Assembly (NCBI RefSeq): GCF_014650775.1
Contig: NZ_BMVP01000002.1
Location: forward strand, 124,001-188,000
Direction of reading: 5' to 3'
Length of the DNA: 64,000 bases
DNA from: Streptomyces cirratus
GTDB lineage: Bacteria; Actinomycetota; Actinomycetes; Streptomycetales; Streptomycetaceae
Shown here: positions 35,051 through 44,179 of the stretch, piece by piece
Position numbering within the stretch: the stretch's first letter is position 1
Layout: the number at the start of each line of letters is the position of its first letter
The notes under the pieces: model-generated
Database searches by the model: none
Seen by the model: only the letters and a program-made list of their open reading frames with translations
Told to the model about the DNA's origin: nothing
Position numbers and translations under genes: made by a program

Positions 35051-35572
35051 TCAGGCGAGGGCCAGCTCGTAGCGGCGGCCCGGGTTGCCGCCCGGGCTGG
35101 TGAACTCCTCGGCCAGGTCCATGCCCAGCCGCTCCGCCACCGCCACCGAACGCGCGTTCCGGGCGTGGATCATCGCGACCACGTGCGGGACCCCGGCCTC
35201 CCTGAGCCGGTCGAGGGTGGCCAGCGCAGCGGCGTACGCGTACCCCTTCCCCCATGCTGAACGCCCCAGCCGCCAACCGATCTCGATCTCCCCGACGGGC
35301 CCCCAGTCCTCCTGCGGCCACGGCTGCGCGCCGGTGAACCCGATCACCGCCCCCTGCTCGTCCAGCAGGGTCCACAGGCAGTAGCCGAGCCGGGCGTCGT
35401 GCATGCGCTGCCGCGCCGTGAACTCCTCGTACAGCGAGAGCTCGGCGGGGCCGCCCAGGAACTCCATGACGTCGGTGTCGTCGAAGACGGCGTGCCAGGC
35501 GTGCGCGTCCTCATCGGTGGGCACGCGGAGCTGTACGGCCGGGAGCGGCGGCCGGGTCGGCGAGGTGGTCAC
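35051..35572 (-). CDS. GNAT-family N-acetyltransferase
   Basis: The 173-residue protein has the GNAT fold of the RimJ/RimL-like branch (Acetyltransf_3). It includes LRVPTDEDAHAW, WTLLDEQGAVIGFTG, EIEIGWRLGRSAWGKGYAYAA as the acetyl-CoA loop, and IHARNARSVAVAERLGM. It transfers an acetyl group to an unknown amine. GTG 35572 follows GAAGGG and fits the fold; an ATG at 35641 would add an unrelated tail and use up the space for the divergent promoter. It is divergent from the reductase at 35671. Confidence 0.85.
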   Translation of the reverse strand: MTTSPTRPPLPAVQLRVPTDEDAHAWHAVFDDTDVMEFLGGPAELSLYEEFTARQRMHDARLGYCLWTLLDEQGAVIGFTGAQPWPQEDWGPVGEIEIGWRLGRSAWGKGYAYAAALATLDRLREAGVPHVVAMIHARNARSVAVAERLGMDLAEEFTSPGGNPGRRYELALA

Positions 35573-35670
35573 AGGGGCAGCCCTTCGGATCGCGATCTCT
35601 TCCGCTGCATAGACTGCGACATGTCCCGTGCCGTTGGGCACCCTTTATCGAGCCTTCGGGAGAGCCCGCA

Positions 35671-36966
35671 GTGACCGAGGCAGTGACCGAGCCCCTCTCC
35701 GAACACTCCGCTGATGTGATCGTCGTCGGGGCCGGACCCGCCGGCTCCACCACCGCCTACTACCTCGCCAAGGCGGGGCTGGACGTGCTGCTGCTGGAGA
35801 AGACGGCCTTCCCGCGCGAGAAGGTGTGCGGCGACGGGCTGACCCCGCGCGCCACCAAGCAGCTGGTCTCCATGGGCATCGACATCTCCGAAGAGGCCGG
35901 CTGGCTGCGCAACAAGGGCCTGCGGATCATCGGCGGCGGGCAGCGGCTCCAGCTGGACTGGCCGGAACTCGCCTCCTATCCGGACTACGGACTCGTACGC
36001 AAGCGCGACGACTTCGACGAGACCCTGGCCCGCCAGGCGCAGAAGGCCGGGGCGCGGTTGTACGAGCGCTGCAACGTCGGCGAGCCCGTCCGGGACCCGC
36101 GCACCGGCCACATCACGGGTGTGCAGGCGAAGCTGGGCGAGGAGAAGACGCCGGTCACCTTCAAGGCGCCGCTGGTCGTCGCCGCGGACGGCAACTCCTC
36201 CCGCCTCTCGCTGGCGATGGGCCTGCACCGGCGCGAGGACCGCCCGATGGGCGTGGCGGTGCGCACGTACTTCACCTCGCCGCGGCACGACGACGACTAC
36301 CTGGAGTCCTGGCTGGAGCTGTGGGACCGGCGGGGTCCGCAGGACCGGCTGCTGCCGGGCTACGGCTGGATCTTCGGCATGGGCGACGGTACGTCGAACG
36401 TCGGCCTCGGCATCCTCAACTCGTCCTCCGCGTTCAAGGAGCTGGACTGGCGCGAGGTCCTCAAGGCCTGGTGCGCGTCCATGCCGCAGGACTGGGGGTA
36501 CACCCCGGAGAACATGACGCAGCCGATCCGCGGCGCGGCCCTGCCGATGGCCTTCAACCGGCAGCCGCACTACACGAAGGGCCTGCTGCTGGTCGGTGAC
36601 GCGGGCGGGCTCGTCAACCCGTTCAACGGCGAGGGCATCGCCTATGCGATGGAGTCGGGGCAGATCGCGGCGGACGTCATCGTCCAGGCCCACGCCCGCG
36701 CCACCCCGGCGCAGCGGGAACTGGCCCTGCACAGCTATCCGAAGGTGCTCAAGGAGACGTACGGCGGCTACTACACGCTGGGCCGCGCCTTCGTGAAGCT
36801 GATCGGCAACCCGAAGGTGATGAAGGTCGCCGCGCAGCGTGGCCTGAGCCACCCGGTCCTGATGCGGTTCACCCTCAAGATGCTGGCCAACCTCACCGAC
36901 CCCACGGGCGGCGACGCGATGGACCGCATCATCAACGGCCTCTCGAAGGTCGCCCCCAAGGCCTGA
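35671..36966 (+). CDS. Geranylgeranyl-reductase-family FAD enzyme, likely menaquinone side-chain reductase (MenJ-like)
   Basis: This 431-residue flavoprotein has the dinucleotide motif VIVVGAGPAGSTTAYYLAKAG, the family signature PREKVCGDGLTPRA, and GLLLVGDAGGLVNPFNGEGIAYAMESG for FAD. In mycobacteria the homologue MenJ saturates one isoprene unit of menaquinone. Streptomyces menaquinones are also partly hydrogenated, so this role is likely here, and the position after menG supports it. Archaeal members act on membrane lipids instead. GTG 35671 follows GGGAGAG. The nuo operon is 4 kb downstream. Confidence 0.9.
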   Translation: MTEAVTEPLSEHSADVIVVGAGPAGSTTAYYLAKAGLDVLLLEKTAFPREKVCGDGLTPRATKQLVSMGIDISEEAGWLRNKGLRIIGGGQRLQLDWPELASYPDYGLVRKRDDFDETLARQAQKAGARLYERCNVGEPVRDPRTGHITGVQAKLGEEKTPVTFKAPLVVAADGNSSRLSLAMGLHRREDRPMGVAVRTYFTSPRHDDDYLESWLELWDRRGPQDRLLPGYGWIFGMGDGTSNVGLGILNSSSAFKELDWREVLKAWCASMPQDWGYTPENMTQPIRGAALPMAFNRQPHYTKGLLLVGDAGGLVNPFNGEGIAYAMESGQIAADVIVQAHARATPAQRELALHSYPKVLKETYGGYYTLGRAFVKLIGNPKVMKVAAQRGLSHPVLMRFTLKMLANLTDPTGGDAMDRIINGLSKVAPKA

Positions 36967-36974
36967 CGGGGTGG

Positions 36975-37274
36975 CTACGCGTCTTCGGCGTCCGTGCCGT
37001 GGACGGTGCGGACGGAGCGGGCCAGGAGGAGCAGGCCGTACAGGAGCATCGTCAGGCTGGCCGCCCAGCCGAGGCCCAGGGTGAGTGGATGTCCTGGTTT
37101 GTGCCAGGGGCGGGCGGTGTTGAGGAGCCAGCCGCCGACGGCGAGCAGGAAGAGCCCGGCGGCGGCCGGCACGGCGGTGGGGTCTGCGGTGGCGTGCGCG
37201 CAGTCCGCGGAGTCCGCTGTGTTCACGTCGAACCCTGCGTCCTCGGGGGCGTTCTCGCTCAACACGGCCACCAC
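36975..37274 (-). CDS. Small two-helix membrane protein, unknown function
   Basis: The 99-residue product begins with an acidic tail of about 35 residues. Two helices follow: AAAGLFLLAVGGWLLNTA and GWAASLTMLLYGLLLLARS. No motif is recognised. It ends eight bases after the convergent reductase stop. The ATG at 37274 has AGGAGG upstream. It lies next to the permease pseudogene and may have survived the same rearrangement. Confidence 0.65.
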   Translation of the reverse strand: MVAVLSENAPEDAGFDVNTADSADCAHATADPTAVPAAAGLFLLAVGGWLLNTARPWHKPGHPLTLGLGWAASLTMLLYGLLLLARSVRTVHGTDAEDA

Positions 37275-37315
37275 CTCCTCAGGTGAAATCGGGGCGGGCG
37301 GGCACTGCGCCTCCG

Positions 37316-38484
37316 CTATCTTCGCAGGGCTTCGGCCGGTTCCACACGGGCAGCCCGCCAGGCGGGATGCACGCCGGCCAGCAGTCCGGTGACGAGCCCG
37401 GCGAGCGGAGCCGCGGCCACCGTCAGCGGGTGGATGACCGGCGTCCAGTCCCGTACGAGGGACACCCCGACCACCGTCAGCTCGCCGAGGGACGTTCCCA
37501 CCAGGCCGCCGAGCGCCCCCAGCGCGGCGGACTCGGCGAGGAACTGGGCCGCCACGTGGCGCCCGCGGGCCCCCAACGCACGGCGCAGCCCGATCTCCCC
37601 GGTCCGTTCCAGGACGGCGACGAGCGTCGTGGTGGCGACCCGACCGCGCCGATGACCAGGCAGATTCCGGCCAGCAGCAGGAACAGGGCGCTGAGGTCGG
37701 AGGTCACCCCCGAGCGCAGCAGCCGGGGGTCGGGAGGCGGCACCGCTTTCAGGTATTCGGGGTGGTCGGGGCGCAGCGCGAGCGGGGCGAGGCCGGCGAC
37801 CTGCCGGGCGGCGCCGAGTTCGGTGGCGATGAGGAGGTGGGCGCCGGACGGGCCCGGTGGCCCCCACAGTTCCTCGGCCGTGGACCTCGGGACCAGGACC
37901 GACAGCAGGTGCTCGGGGCGGCGTTCGACATCGCCGATGATGCCGCAGACGGTGAACGGCTCCTCGCCGACGAAGACCACGGGCCGGGTCGCCAGGGTGG
38001 TGATGCCGAGGCGGTCGGCCACCCCGCCGCCGAGGAGCGCGACCCGCAGGTGGCCGCGTTCGGCGTACTCGTCGTAGAGCCGGCCCTGGCGCAGCGTCGG
38101 GGCCAGGGCGGCGACGGCCCCGGGGGAGGCGGCGACCACGGAGGTGCCGCCCGCGGTGCCCGCCGCGCCGGGGCCGCCGGCCGGTGGGAGCGCGCCGATC
38201 GGGGTGCCCGGGTCGAGCCGCACGGTCCAGAGCACCCCGGCGTGGGCGATGCCGGCGACCTGGTGCAGCCGTTGTCCGGCGTCGGCGGGGAAGGCCGGGC
38301 CGGCGAACGGGTCGTGCTGGGCGGCGACGTCGGCGACGCTCACCTCGGTGGCGGTCAGGACGTTGAACCGGCCGTCGATCTGCGAGGAGATGGTGGCGGT
38401 CAGGCCCAGGACGGCGACGAAGCTGCCGACGCCGAGGACCGTGCCGAGCGCGGTGAGCACGGCCCGCCCGGGGCGGCGCAGCAT
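37316..38484 (-). pseudogene. FtsX/MacB-type ABC transporter permease, frameshifted and 5'-truncated
   Basis: The first frame (from 38484 down to about 37642) reads RAVLTALGTVLGVGSFVAVLG, a MacB-type periplasmic domain, and LFLLLAGICLVIGAVG. At the CCC run 37639-37641 the sense frame shifts: the continuation VATTTLVAVLERTGEIGLRRALG and the last helices to EPAEALRR are one base out. Restoring one base rejoins a normal permease. The N-terminus is also short: upstream of MLRRPGRAV the frame reads SEAVAG and then unrelated sequence. No ATPase or membrane-fusion partner is present on either side. It is therefore a broken remnant, unless the shift is a sequencing error. Confidence 0.8.
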
Positions 38485-38569
38485 GCCCGCGACGGCCTCG
38501 GAGACGGTGTCGCAACGGGGACAGCCGGCTGGGGCGGACGGCGCTCACCGGCTGAGCCGCCCGTCGCGG

Positions 38570-39343
38570 ATGGTGGTGCAGGAGGGCCTCGTCGCCCGGG
38601 GCATGGCCCGGTACGGGTTCGCGTACGAGGGGGTGACGGCGGTCGAACGCGCCCCGGCCGGGGCGACCGAGGACCGGCACGCCTATCTGTTCGGCCTGGC
38701 CGACCCGGCGCGTGCGGCGGCCCACGGGTACGAGAAGACCGCGGGCGAGGGGAAACCGGCCAAGCCGCCCTCCCCGAAGCTGAGCGACAGCGCGTACACC
38801 GTCCTGCACGGTGAACCGCCGGGCGGCGGCGGGCTGGGCGCACCGCCGGCCCCCGACGCGCTCAACGAGGAGGACGCCGCGCGCGTGGACAGCGGCATCG
38901 AGGTCGGTGGCCGCAAGGTGCCGGCCGGGGGCTGCGGGCGGGAGGCGTACCGCAAGCTGTACGCGCCGGCCAAGGACAGCGTGGACCTGCTCTTCGCCTT
39001 CGGTCTGGCGGGCGAGGCGCACGACCGCTCCAAGGGGGACTCCCGGGTCGTCGACGTCCTGCGCAGGTGGCCCGCCTGCATGGACAAGTCCGGTTACACC
39101 GGGATCAAAACCCCGTACGAGGTGGTCGAGAAGCTGGATCTCCAGAGCGACTTGGGAGGCGCCAAGGCCGTTTCGGCGGCGAAGGCCGACGTCTCGTGCA
39201 AGCGCGAGGTGAACCTCGTGGGGATCTGGTACGCCGTCGAGAAGGCCTACCAGCAGCGGCTGGCCGAGGAGAACGCGCAGACGCTCGCCCTCTACGAGCG
39301 GCAGCGGGCCGCCCGCTTCAAGCTGGCGGCCTCGGCCGGCTGA
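38570..39343 (+). CDS. Hypothetical protein, probably lacking its original N-terminus
   Basis: The frame encodes about 257 residues from ATG 38570 (MVVQEGLVARGMARYGFAYEG). The start resembles the DQExLxRCMxxxGFxY opening of a Streptomyces lipoprotein-like family, but the usual cysteine reads glycine and the signal peptide before it is missing. Sequence upstream belongs to the opposing permease remnant, so a deletion may have fused the two. Four further cysteines (GGCGREAYRKLY, WPACMDKSG, VSCKRE) and an alpha-helical C-terminus remain. It may be expressed as a cytoplasmic stub or not at all. A terminator follows. Confidence 0.55.
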   Translation: MVVQEGLVARGMARYGFAYEGVTAVERAPAGATEDRHAYLFGLADPARAAAHGYEKTAGEGKPAKPPSPKLSDSAYTVLHGEPPGGGGLGAPPAPDALNEEDAARVDSGIEVGGRKVPAGGCGREAYRKLYAPAKDSVDLLFAFGLAGEAHDRSKGDSRVVDVLRRWPACMDKSGYTGIKTPYEVVEKLDLQSDLGGAKAVSAAKADVSCKREVNLVGIWYAVEKAYQQRLAEENAQTLALYERQRAARFKLAASAG

Positions 39344-39358
39344 ACCGGGTACGGCCGA

Positions 39359-39400
39359 GGGCCGGTACTCCGCCCCCGAGCGGGGGAGTACCGGCCCTTT
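39359..39400 (+). terminator. Intrinsic terminator after the truncated hypothetical gene
   Basis: GGGCCGGTACT (39359-39369) pairs with AGTACCGGCCC (39387-39397), extended inward by C/G pairs, and is followed by TTT. It is 15 bases past the stop of the 38570 gene. Confidence 0.75.
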
Positions 39401-39477
39401 CGCGTGGCGCAAGGTGGCCGGAAGGGCCCGCCAGGGCCCCTGAGGGCGGCTCAGGCGGCTTGCGGGTCCCTTCGGGA

Positions 39478-39528
39478 GGCCAGAGAGCCCCACTGGGCCC
39501 AGTGGGGCCTGTGCGGCTCTCTGTGGCC
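39478..39528 (-). terminator. Hairpin after the NlpC/P60 gene
   Basis: GGCC..AGAGAGCC and its complement enclose a second palindrome, CCCACTGGGCCCAGTGGG. The structure lies 10 bases past the NlpC/P60 stop on the minus strand. There is no T-run, but many Streptomyces terminators lack one. Confidence 0.55.
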
Positions 39529-39537
39529 TCGGGGGCG

Positions 39538-40395
39538 TCAGAGGATGCGGACGGCGCCCGTCGGCATGTCGTAGCTGAGGCTGCGCTCGACGATGCCCGT
39601 GCTGGGGTTCTGCGCGCCGATGAACTTGCCGCCGCCGACGTACAGGGCGACGTGGTACGCGTTGCCGCGGGAGCCCCAGTACAGGACGTCGCCCGGCTGG
39701 AGGTTGCTCAGCGACACCGAGGTGCCCTCCGAGGACTGGTCCTGGGACATGCGCGGCAGGGAGATGCCCGCCTTGCGGTACGCGGCCTGCACGAGGCCGG
39801 AGCAGTCGTACGAGGACGGGCCGGTGCCGCCCATGACGTACGCCTTGCCGACCTGGTTGCGGGCGAAGTTGATGATGGCGGAGGCCGAACCGGTCGCCGG
39901 GGCGGTGACCGTGCCCTCGCCGTCGTCGGCGGAGGCGCCGGCGGACGCGGAGGCGGAGGCGGTCTGGAGGGTGGTGCGGCCGGAGCTGCGGGTGGCGCGC
40001 TCGGCCTCGGCCTTGCGGTCCGCCTCCTCCTTGGCCGTCTTCTCGGCCTTCTGCTGGGCCTGTTCCTTGGCCTGCTTGGCCTCGGCGGCGGCGCCGCTGC
40101 GGGCGCTCTCCTCCTGGGCGTTCAGCTCGCCGGTGACGGCCGCCTCGACGGCTGCCACGCGGGTGTTCTCTGCTGCGGTGGTGACCGCGGAGGCGACGTC
40201 GGCGGTCAGGTCCAGGCTCAGGACCGGCATTTCGAGCGTCGTCTCGGCCACGGGCTCGGCGGACGGGGACGCGCTCGCGGTGCCGGCCATGGCGAGGGTG
40301 CTGAGGACGCCACCGGCAACTCCGGCGCGGACCGCGAGCTTCGAGGTACTGCGGCGGGGCTTCCGGTGGCTGGGTATGTGAGCGGTGTGGGACAT
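39538..40395 (-). CDS. Secreted NlpC/P60 peptidoglycan endopeptidase
   Basis: The 285-residue product has a long signal peptide (KLAVRAGVAGGVLSTLAMAG). An alanine/lysine/glutamate-rich coiled-coil stretch (about 65-135) and a Ser/Ala linker follow. The NlpC/P60 domain starts at about 170: YVMGGTGPSSYDCSGLVQAAY (cysteine 198), RMSQDQSSEG, LQPGDVLYW and NAYHVALYVGGGKFIGAQNP (histidine 248, polar asparagine). It should cut peptide cross-links in the wall, as RipA-like proteins do. The promoter lies in the 800-base gap shared with nuoA. I did not see a c-di-AMP riboswitch there. Confidence 0.92.
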   Translation of the reverse strand: MSHTAHIPSHRKPRRSTSKLAVRAGVAGGVLSTLAMAGTASASPSAEPVAETTLEMPVLSLDLTADVASAVTTAAENTRVAAVEAAVTGELNAQEESARSGAAAEAKQAKEQAQQKAEKTAKEEADRKAEAERATRSSGRTTLQTASASASAGASADDGEGTVTAPATGSASAIINFARNQVGKAYVMGGTGPSSYDCSGLVQAAYRKAGISLPRMSQDQSSEGTSVSLSNLQPGDVLYWGSRGNAYHVALYVGGGKFIGAQNPSTGIVERSLSYDMPTGAVRIL

Positions 40396-41098
40396 GGGAC
40401 AACCGCTATCAGGGCGCAGCGGTCGGCTTCAAGAAACGTGGTGTGCGCCACAGTTGCGTGCGAAGCGCGCTAACCGGGCGCGTTGCGCGGGATATTGACG
40501 CCGTAACGGGCGAATCGGACAGGCGCTCACAAGCCTGTGATCAAGGGGTTTCTCTAATAAGTCCGAATTGATCCGCGCCTACCATTCCGCCCGACAGTTG
40601 GCCAAGCCCCCTTTCGGCGGCCTCGATTCCGTGTGGCGCAGGTCACAGTTACCTACCGCTGTGCGGGCGCTGTGGCCGGTCCGTGATCACGCTGTGAGCT
40701 TCCGGTGGCGTTCGTGAACGGATGCACAGCTTCCGAGGCTCCGCGATCTTGCGGATCCCGGGCGACGGATCCCGGGCGACGGACCCCGGCGCCGCCCCCG
40801 CGTCCACTCCCGTCCCCGGCCGCTCCCCCGGGCGGGCGACTCGGATTCCTTTACCACCGGGTCCGCCCCGTGGCCAATTTGCCTGCAATGGCCATCGTTT
40901 GATAGTGCAACCCCGCTCCCACCTGGGGTGACGGGTGCAGATGTCACCTTTGGTAGTCATGTGGATGCCTTGCGTATGAAGATCACCGCTCATCGGACTT
41001 CATGATCGTTCGTCGGGTGGTGGAGATCACAAACTCGTTGTTGTTACCCGTGTCGCAGATCACAGATCGGCAGGCATAAGATGCGCACCAGTCCGGCT
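40396..41098. other. Divergent intergenic region between NlpC/P60 and nuoA
   Basis: About 700 bases without a supportable gene. It should hold the leader and promoter of the minus-strand NlpC/P60 gene and the promoter of nuoA. A 14-base tandem repeat (CGGATCCCGGGCGA, two full copies and a partial one) occupies 40752-40789. The stretch 40850-41090 is more AT-rich than its surroundings. TAAGAT at 41077 is a possible -10 for nuoA, with no good -35 box. Confidence 0.5.
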
Positions 41099-41114
41099 TG
41101 TGAACTGCCTCACA
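41099..41114. promoter_or_regulatory. Rex operator (ROP) before the nuo operon
   Basis: TGTGAAC-TGC-CTCACA differs by one base from the Rex consensus TGTGAAC-N3-TTCACA. It lies 83 bases upstream of the nuoA start. Rex is a NADH/NAD-sensing repressor described in S. coelicolor, where the nuo operon is among its known targets; NADH build-up releases it. The site is near the likely transcription start, fitting repression. Confidence 0.8.
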
Positions 41115-41196
41115 TGTACAAGATCTTCGCGAGGCGGGGCGCTCGGCGCCGGCACAGCGGTCCAACGGTCAAGGACGACTGGAAGGAGCGAGGAGC

Positions 41197-41556
41197 GTGA
41201 ATGCGTACGCACCCATCCTCGTGCTCGGCGCCCTCGGCGCAGGGTTTGCGATCTTCTCCGTGGTCATGGCCACGCTGATCGGCCCAAAACGGTACAACCG
41301 GGCGAAGCTCGAAGCGTACGAGTGCGGCATCGAGCCCACTCCCATGCCGGCCGGCGGCGGCCGCTTCCCCATCAAGTACTACCTGACGGCGATGCTCTTC
41401 ATCGTCTTCGACATCGAGATCGTCTTCCTCTACCCCTGGGCCGTCACCTTCGACTCCCTGGGGATCTTCGGGCTCGTCGAGATGCTGCTCTTCGTGCTCA
41501 CCGTCTTCGTCGCCTACGCCTACGTCTGGCGCCGCGGCGGCCTGGAATGGGACTGA
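41197..41556 (+). CDS. nuoA: NADH dehydrogenase I subunit A
   Basis: This 119-residue protein has three membrane helices and the family block YECGIEPTP in the first loop, then RFPIKYYLTAMLFIVFDIEIVFLYPW. The cysteine in the loop and the acidic residues of FDIEIVF are conserved in NuoA/ND3. It sits at the joint between the peripheral and membrane arms of complex I. GTG 41197 follows AAGGAGCGAGGAGC. It begins a 14-gene operon that ends at 57101 and lies downstream of the Rex operator. Confidence 0.97.
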   Translation: MNAYAPILVLGALGAGFAIFSVVMATLIGPKRYNRAKLEAYECGIEPTPMPAGGGRFPIKYYLTAMLFIVFDIEIVFLYPWAVTFDSLGIFGLVEMLLFVLTVFVAYAYVWRRGGLEWD

Positions 41557-41571
41557 GGGGCTGAATTTTCC

Positions 41572-42126
41572 ATGGGACTGGAAGAGAAGCTGCCGAGCGG
41601 CTTCCTGCTGACCACCGTCGAACAGGCCGCGGGCTGGGTGCGCAAGTCATCCGTCTTCCCGGCCACCTTCGGCCTGGCCTGCTGCGCCATCGAGATGATG
41701 ACCACCGGAGCGGGCCGCTACGACCTCGCCCGATTCGGCATGGAGGTCTTCCGCGGCTCCCCGCGCCAGGCCGACCTGATGATCGTGGCCGGCCGGGTCA
41801 GCCAGAAGATGGCGCCGGTGCTGCGGCAGGTGTACGACCAGATGCCCGCCCCGAAGTGGGTGATCTCCATGGGCGTCTGCGCCTCCTCGGGCGGCATGTT
41901 CAACAACTACGCGATCGTCCAGGGCGTCGACCACATCGTGCCCGTGGACATCTACCTGCCCGGCTGCCCGCCCCGCCCCGAGATGCTGATGGACGCGATC
42001 CTCAAGCTCCACCAGAAGATCCAGGGCTCCAAGCTCGGCGTGAACCGGGAAGAGGCGGCGCGCGAGGCGGAGGAGGCGGCCCTCAAGGCCCTCCCCACCA
42101 TCGAGATGAAGGGGCTCCTGCGGTGA
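41572..42126 (+). CDS. nuoB: NADH dehydrogenase I subunit B
   Basis: The 184-residue subunit holds the N2 iron-sulfur cluster next to the quinone site. The ligands are the tandem cysteines of LACCAIEMM, one in MGVCASSGG and one in [24 protein letters not shown] is also conserved. A C-terminal glutamate/alanine helix ([15 protein letters not shown]) extends the protein compared with shorter homologues. ATG 41572 is 15 bases after nuoA, and the stop overlaps the nuoC GTG. Confidence 0.97.
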   Translation: MGLEEKLPSGFLLTTVEQAAGWVRKSSVFPATFGLACCAIEMMTTGAGRYDLARFGMEVFRGSPRQADLMIVAGRVSQKMAPVLRQVYDQMPAPKWVISMGVCASSGGMFNNYAIVQGVDHIVPVDIYLPGCPPRPEMLMDAILKLHQKIQGSKLGVNREEAAREAEEAALKALPTIEMKGLLR

Positions 42127-42845
42127 GCGACGACCCGGCCGTGGACAACGGCAACAACGTGCCCGCGCCCCGGGGCTCGGCCGGCCCCGAGGTGATCGGC
42201 GTCCGCAAGGGCATGTTCGGCGCGAAGAACGGCGGCGACACCAGCGGCTACGGCGGTCTGCTGCGCACCGTGGCGCTGCCCGGGGCGACGAGCCGCCCCT
42301 ACGGCTCGTACTTCGACGAGGTCGCCGACGAGCTCGAAGGCGCCCTGGAGGAACAGGACCTGGTCCCCGAGAACGCCATCGAGAAGACGGTGGTCGACCG
42401 GGGCGAGCTCACCTTCCACATCGCCCGCGAGCACCTCGTGCGGGTCGCGTCCACCCTGCGCGACGACCCGGCGCTGCGCTTCGAGCTGTGCACCGGGGTC
42501 TCCGGCGTGCACTTCCCGCAGGACAAGGGACGCGAGCTGCACGCGGTCTACCACCTGCGGTCGATCACCCACGGCCGGGTCCTGCGCCTGGAGGTCTCGG
42601 TCCCCGACAGCGACCCGCACGTCCCCTCGCTCGTCTCCGTCTACCCGACCAACGACTGGCACGAGCGCGAGACGTACGACTTCTTCGGGCTGGTCTTCGA
42701 CGGGCACCCCGCCCTCACCCGGATCATGATGCCGGACGACTGGCAGGGCTTCCCGCAGCGCAAGGACTACCCGCTCGGCGGCATCCCCGTCGAGTACAAG
42801 GGCGCCCAGATCCCGGCTCCCGACCAGCGGAGGTCGTACAGCTGA
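42123..42845 (+). CDS. nuoC: NADH dehydrogenase I subunit C
   Basis: The 240-residue protein has the 30-kDa subunit signature [18 protein letters not shown] and the ending RRSYS. An N-terminal extension of about 70 residues ([16 protein letters not shown]) precedes the conserved part and is common in actinobacteria. It forms part of the peripheral arm between NuoB and NuoD. GTG 42123 overlaps the nuoB stop in GTGA. The stop overlaps the nuoD ATG by one base. Confidence 0.95.
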   Translation: MSDDPAVDNGNNVPAPRGSAGPEVIGVRKGMFGAKNGGDTSGYGGLLRTVALPGATSRPYGSYFDEVADELEGALEEQDLVPENAIEKTVVDRGELTFHIAREHLVRVASTLRDDPALRFELCTGVSGVHFPQDKGRELHAVYHLRSITHGRVLRLEVSVPDSDPHVPSLVSVYPTNDWHERETYDFFGLVFDGHPALTRIMMPDDWQGFPQRKDYPLGGIPVEYKGAQIPAPDQRRSYS

Positions 42846-44179
42846 TGAACACGCCGAACACATCGCAGCACGCGTCCGCCCGCGAGACCACCGAGGGCAC
42901 CGTCTACACGGTCACCGGCGGCGACTGGGACGAGGTCGTCCAGTCGGCGGCCCGCGCGGACGACGAGCGGATCGTCGTCAACATGGGTCCGCAGCACCCG
43001 TCGACCCACGGCGTGCTCCGGCTGATCCTGGAGATCGACGGCGAGACGGTCACCGAGGCCCGCTGCGGCATCGGGTACCTGCACACCGGCATCGAGAAGA
43101 ACCTCGAATTCCGGAACTGGACGCAGGGCACCACGTTCGTGACGCGCATGGACTACCTGACGCCGTTCTTCAACGAGACGGCGTACTGCCTGGGCGTCGA
43201 GAAGCTGCTCGGCATCACCGACCAGGTCCCGGATCGCGCCACCGTCATCCGCGTCCTGCTGATGGAACTCAACCGGCTCTCCTCCCACCTGGTGTGCATC
43301 GCCACCGGCGGCATGGAGCTGGGCGCGACCACGATCATGATCTACGGCTTCCGTGACCGCGAGCTGATCCTCGACGTCTTCGAGCTGATCACCGGCCTGC
43401 GCATGAACCACGCGTTCATCCGCCCCGGCGGCCTCGCCCAGGACCTGCCCCCGGGCGCCGTCGACCAGCTGCGCGACTTCGTGAAGACCATGAAGAAGAA
43501 CCTGCCGGAGTACGACAAGCTCGCCACCGGCAACCCCATCTTCAAGGCCCGCATGCAGGACGTCGGCTACCTCGACCTGACCGGCTGCATGGCCCTGGGC
43601 GCCACCGGCCCCATCCTGCGCTCCGCCGGCCTGCCGCACGACCTGCGCAAGTCGGACCCGTACTGCGGCTACGAGGACTACGAGTTCGACGTGCCGACCG
43701 CCGAGAGCTGCGACTCCTACGGGCGGTTCCTGATCCGCCTGGAGGAGATGCGCCAGTCGCTGCGGATCGTCGAACAGTGCCTGGAGCGGCTGGAGCCGGG
43801 CCCGGTGATGGTCGCGGACAAGAAGATCGCCTGGCCGGCCCAGCTCGCGATGGGCCCCGACGGCCTCGGCAACTCCCTCGACCACATCCGCACCATCATG
43901 GGCACCTCGATGGAGGCCCTCATCCACCACTTCAAGCTGGTGACCGAGGGCTTCCGGGTCCCGGCCGGGCAGGCGTACGCGGCCGTCGAGTCACCCAAGG
44001 GCGAACTCGGCGTCCACGTCGTCTCCGACGGCGGCACCCGCCCCTACCGGGTCCACTTCCGCGACCCGTCCTTCACCAACCTCCAGGCCATGGCGGCGAT
44101 GTGCGAGGGCGGCCAGGTCGCCGACGTCATCGTCGCCGTCGCCTCCATCGACCCCGTGATGGGAGGCGTCGACCGATGA
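42845..44179 (+). CDS. nuoD: NADH dehydrogenase I subunit D
   Basis: This 444-residue 49-kDa subunit forms the quinone-binding cavity with NuoB. Key features are [42 protein letters not shown], and the C-terminal [16 protein letters not shown] with [10 protein letters not shown]. The conserved histidine and tyrosine of the quinone site are in the first and third of these blocks. An N-terminal extension of about 45 residues lies ahead of the conserved core. ATG 42845 shares a base with the nuoC stop. Confidence 0.97.
   Translation: MNTPNTSQHASARETTEGTVYTVTGGDWDEVVQSAARADDERIVVNMGPQHPSTHGVLRLILEIDGETVTEARCGIGYLHTGIEKNLEFRNWTQGTTFVTRMDYLTPFFNETAYCLGVEKLLGITDQVPDRATVIRVLLMELNRLSSHLVCIATGGMELGATTIMIYGFRDRELILDVFELITGLRMNHAFIRPGGLAQDLPPGAVDQLRDFVKTMKKNLPEYDKLATGNPIFKARMQDVGYLDLTGCMALGATGPILRSAGLPHDLRKSDPYCGYEDYEFDVPTAESCDSYGRFLIRLEEMRQSLRIVEQCLERLEPGPVMVADKKIAWPAQLAMGPDGLGNSLDHIRTIMGTSMEALIHHFKLVTEGFRVPAGQAYAAVESPKGELGVHVVSDGGTRPYRVHFRDPSFTNLQAMAAMCEGGQVADVIVAVASIDPVMGGVDR

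Noticed and set aside
40649..40993. 114-residue frame on the minus strand between NlpC/P60 and nuoA
   Set aside because: It runs through a short tandem repeat, lacks a ribosome site and codon bias, and crosses the probable promoter region.
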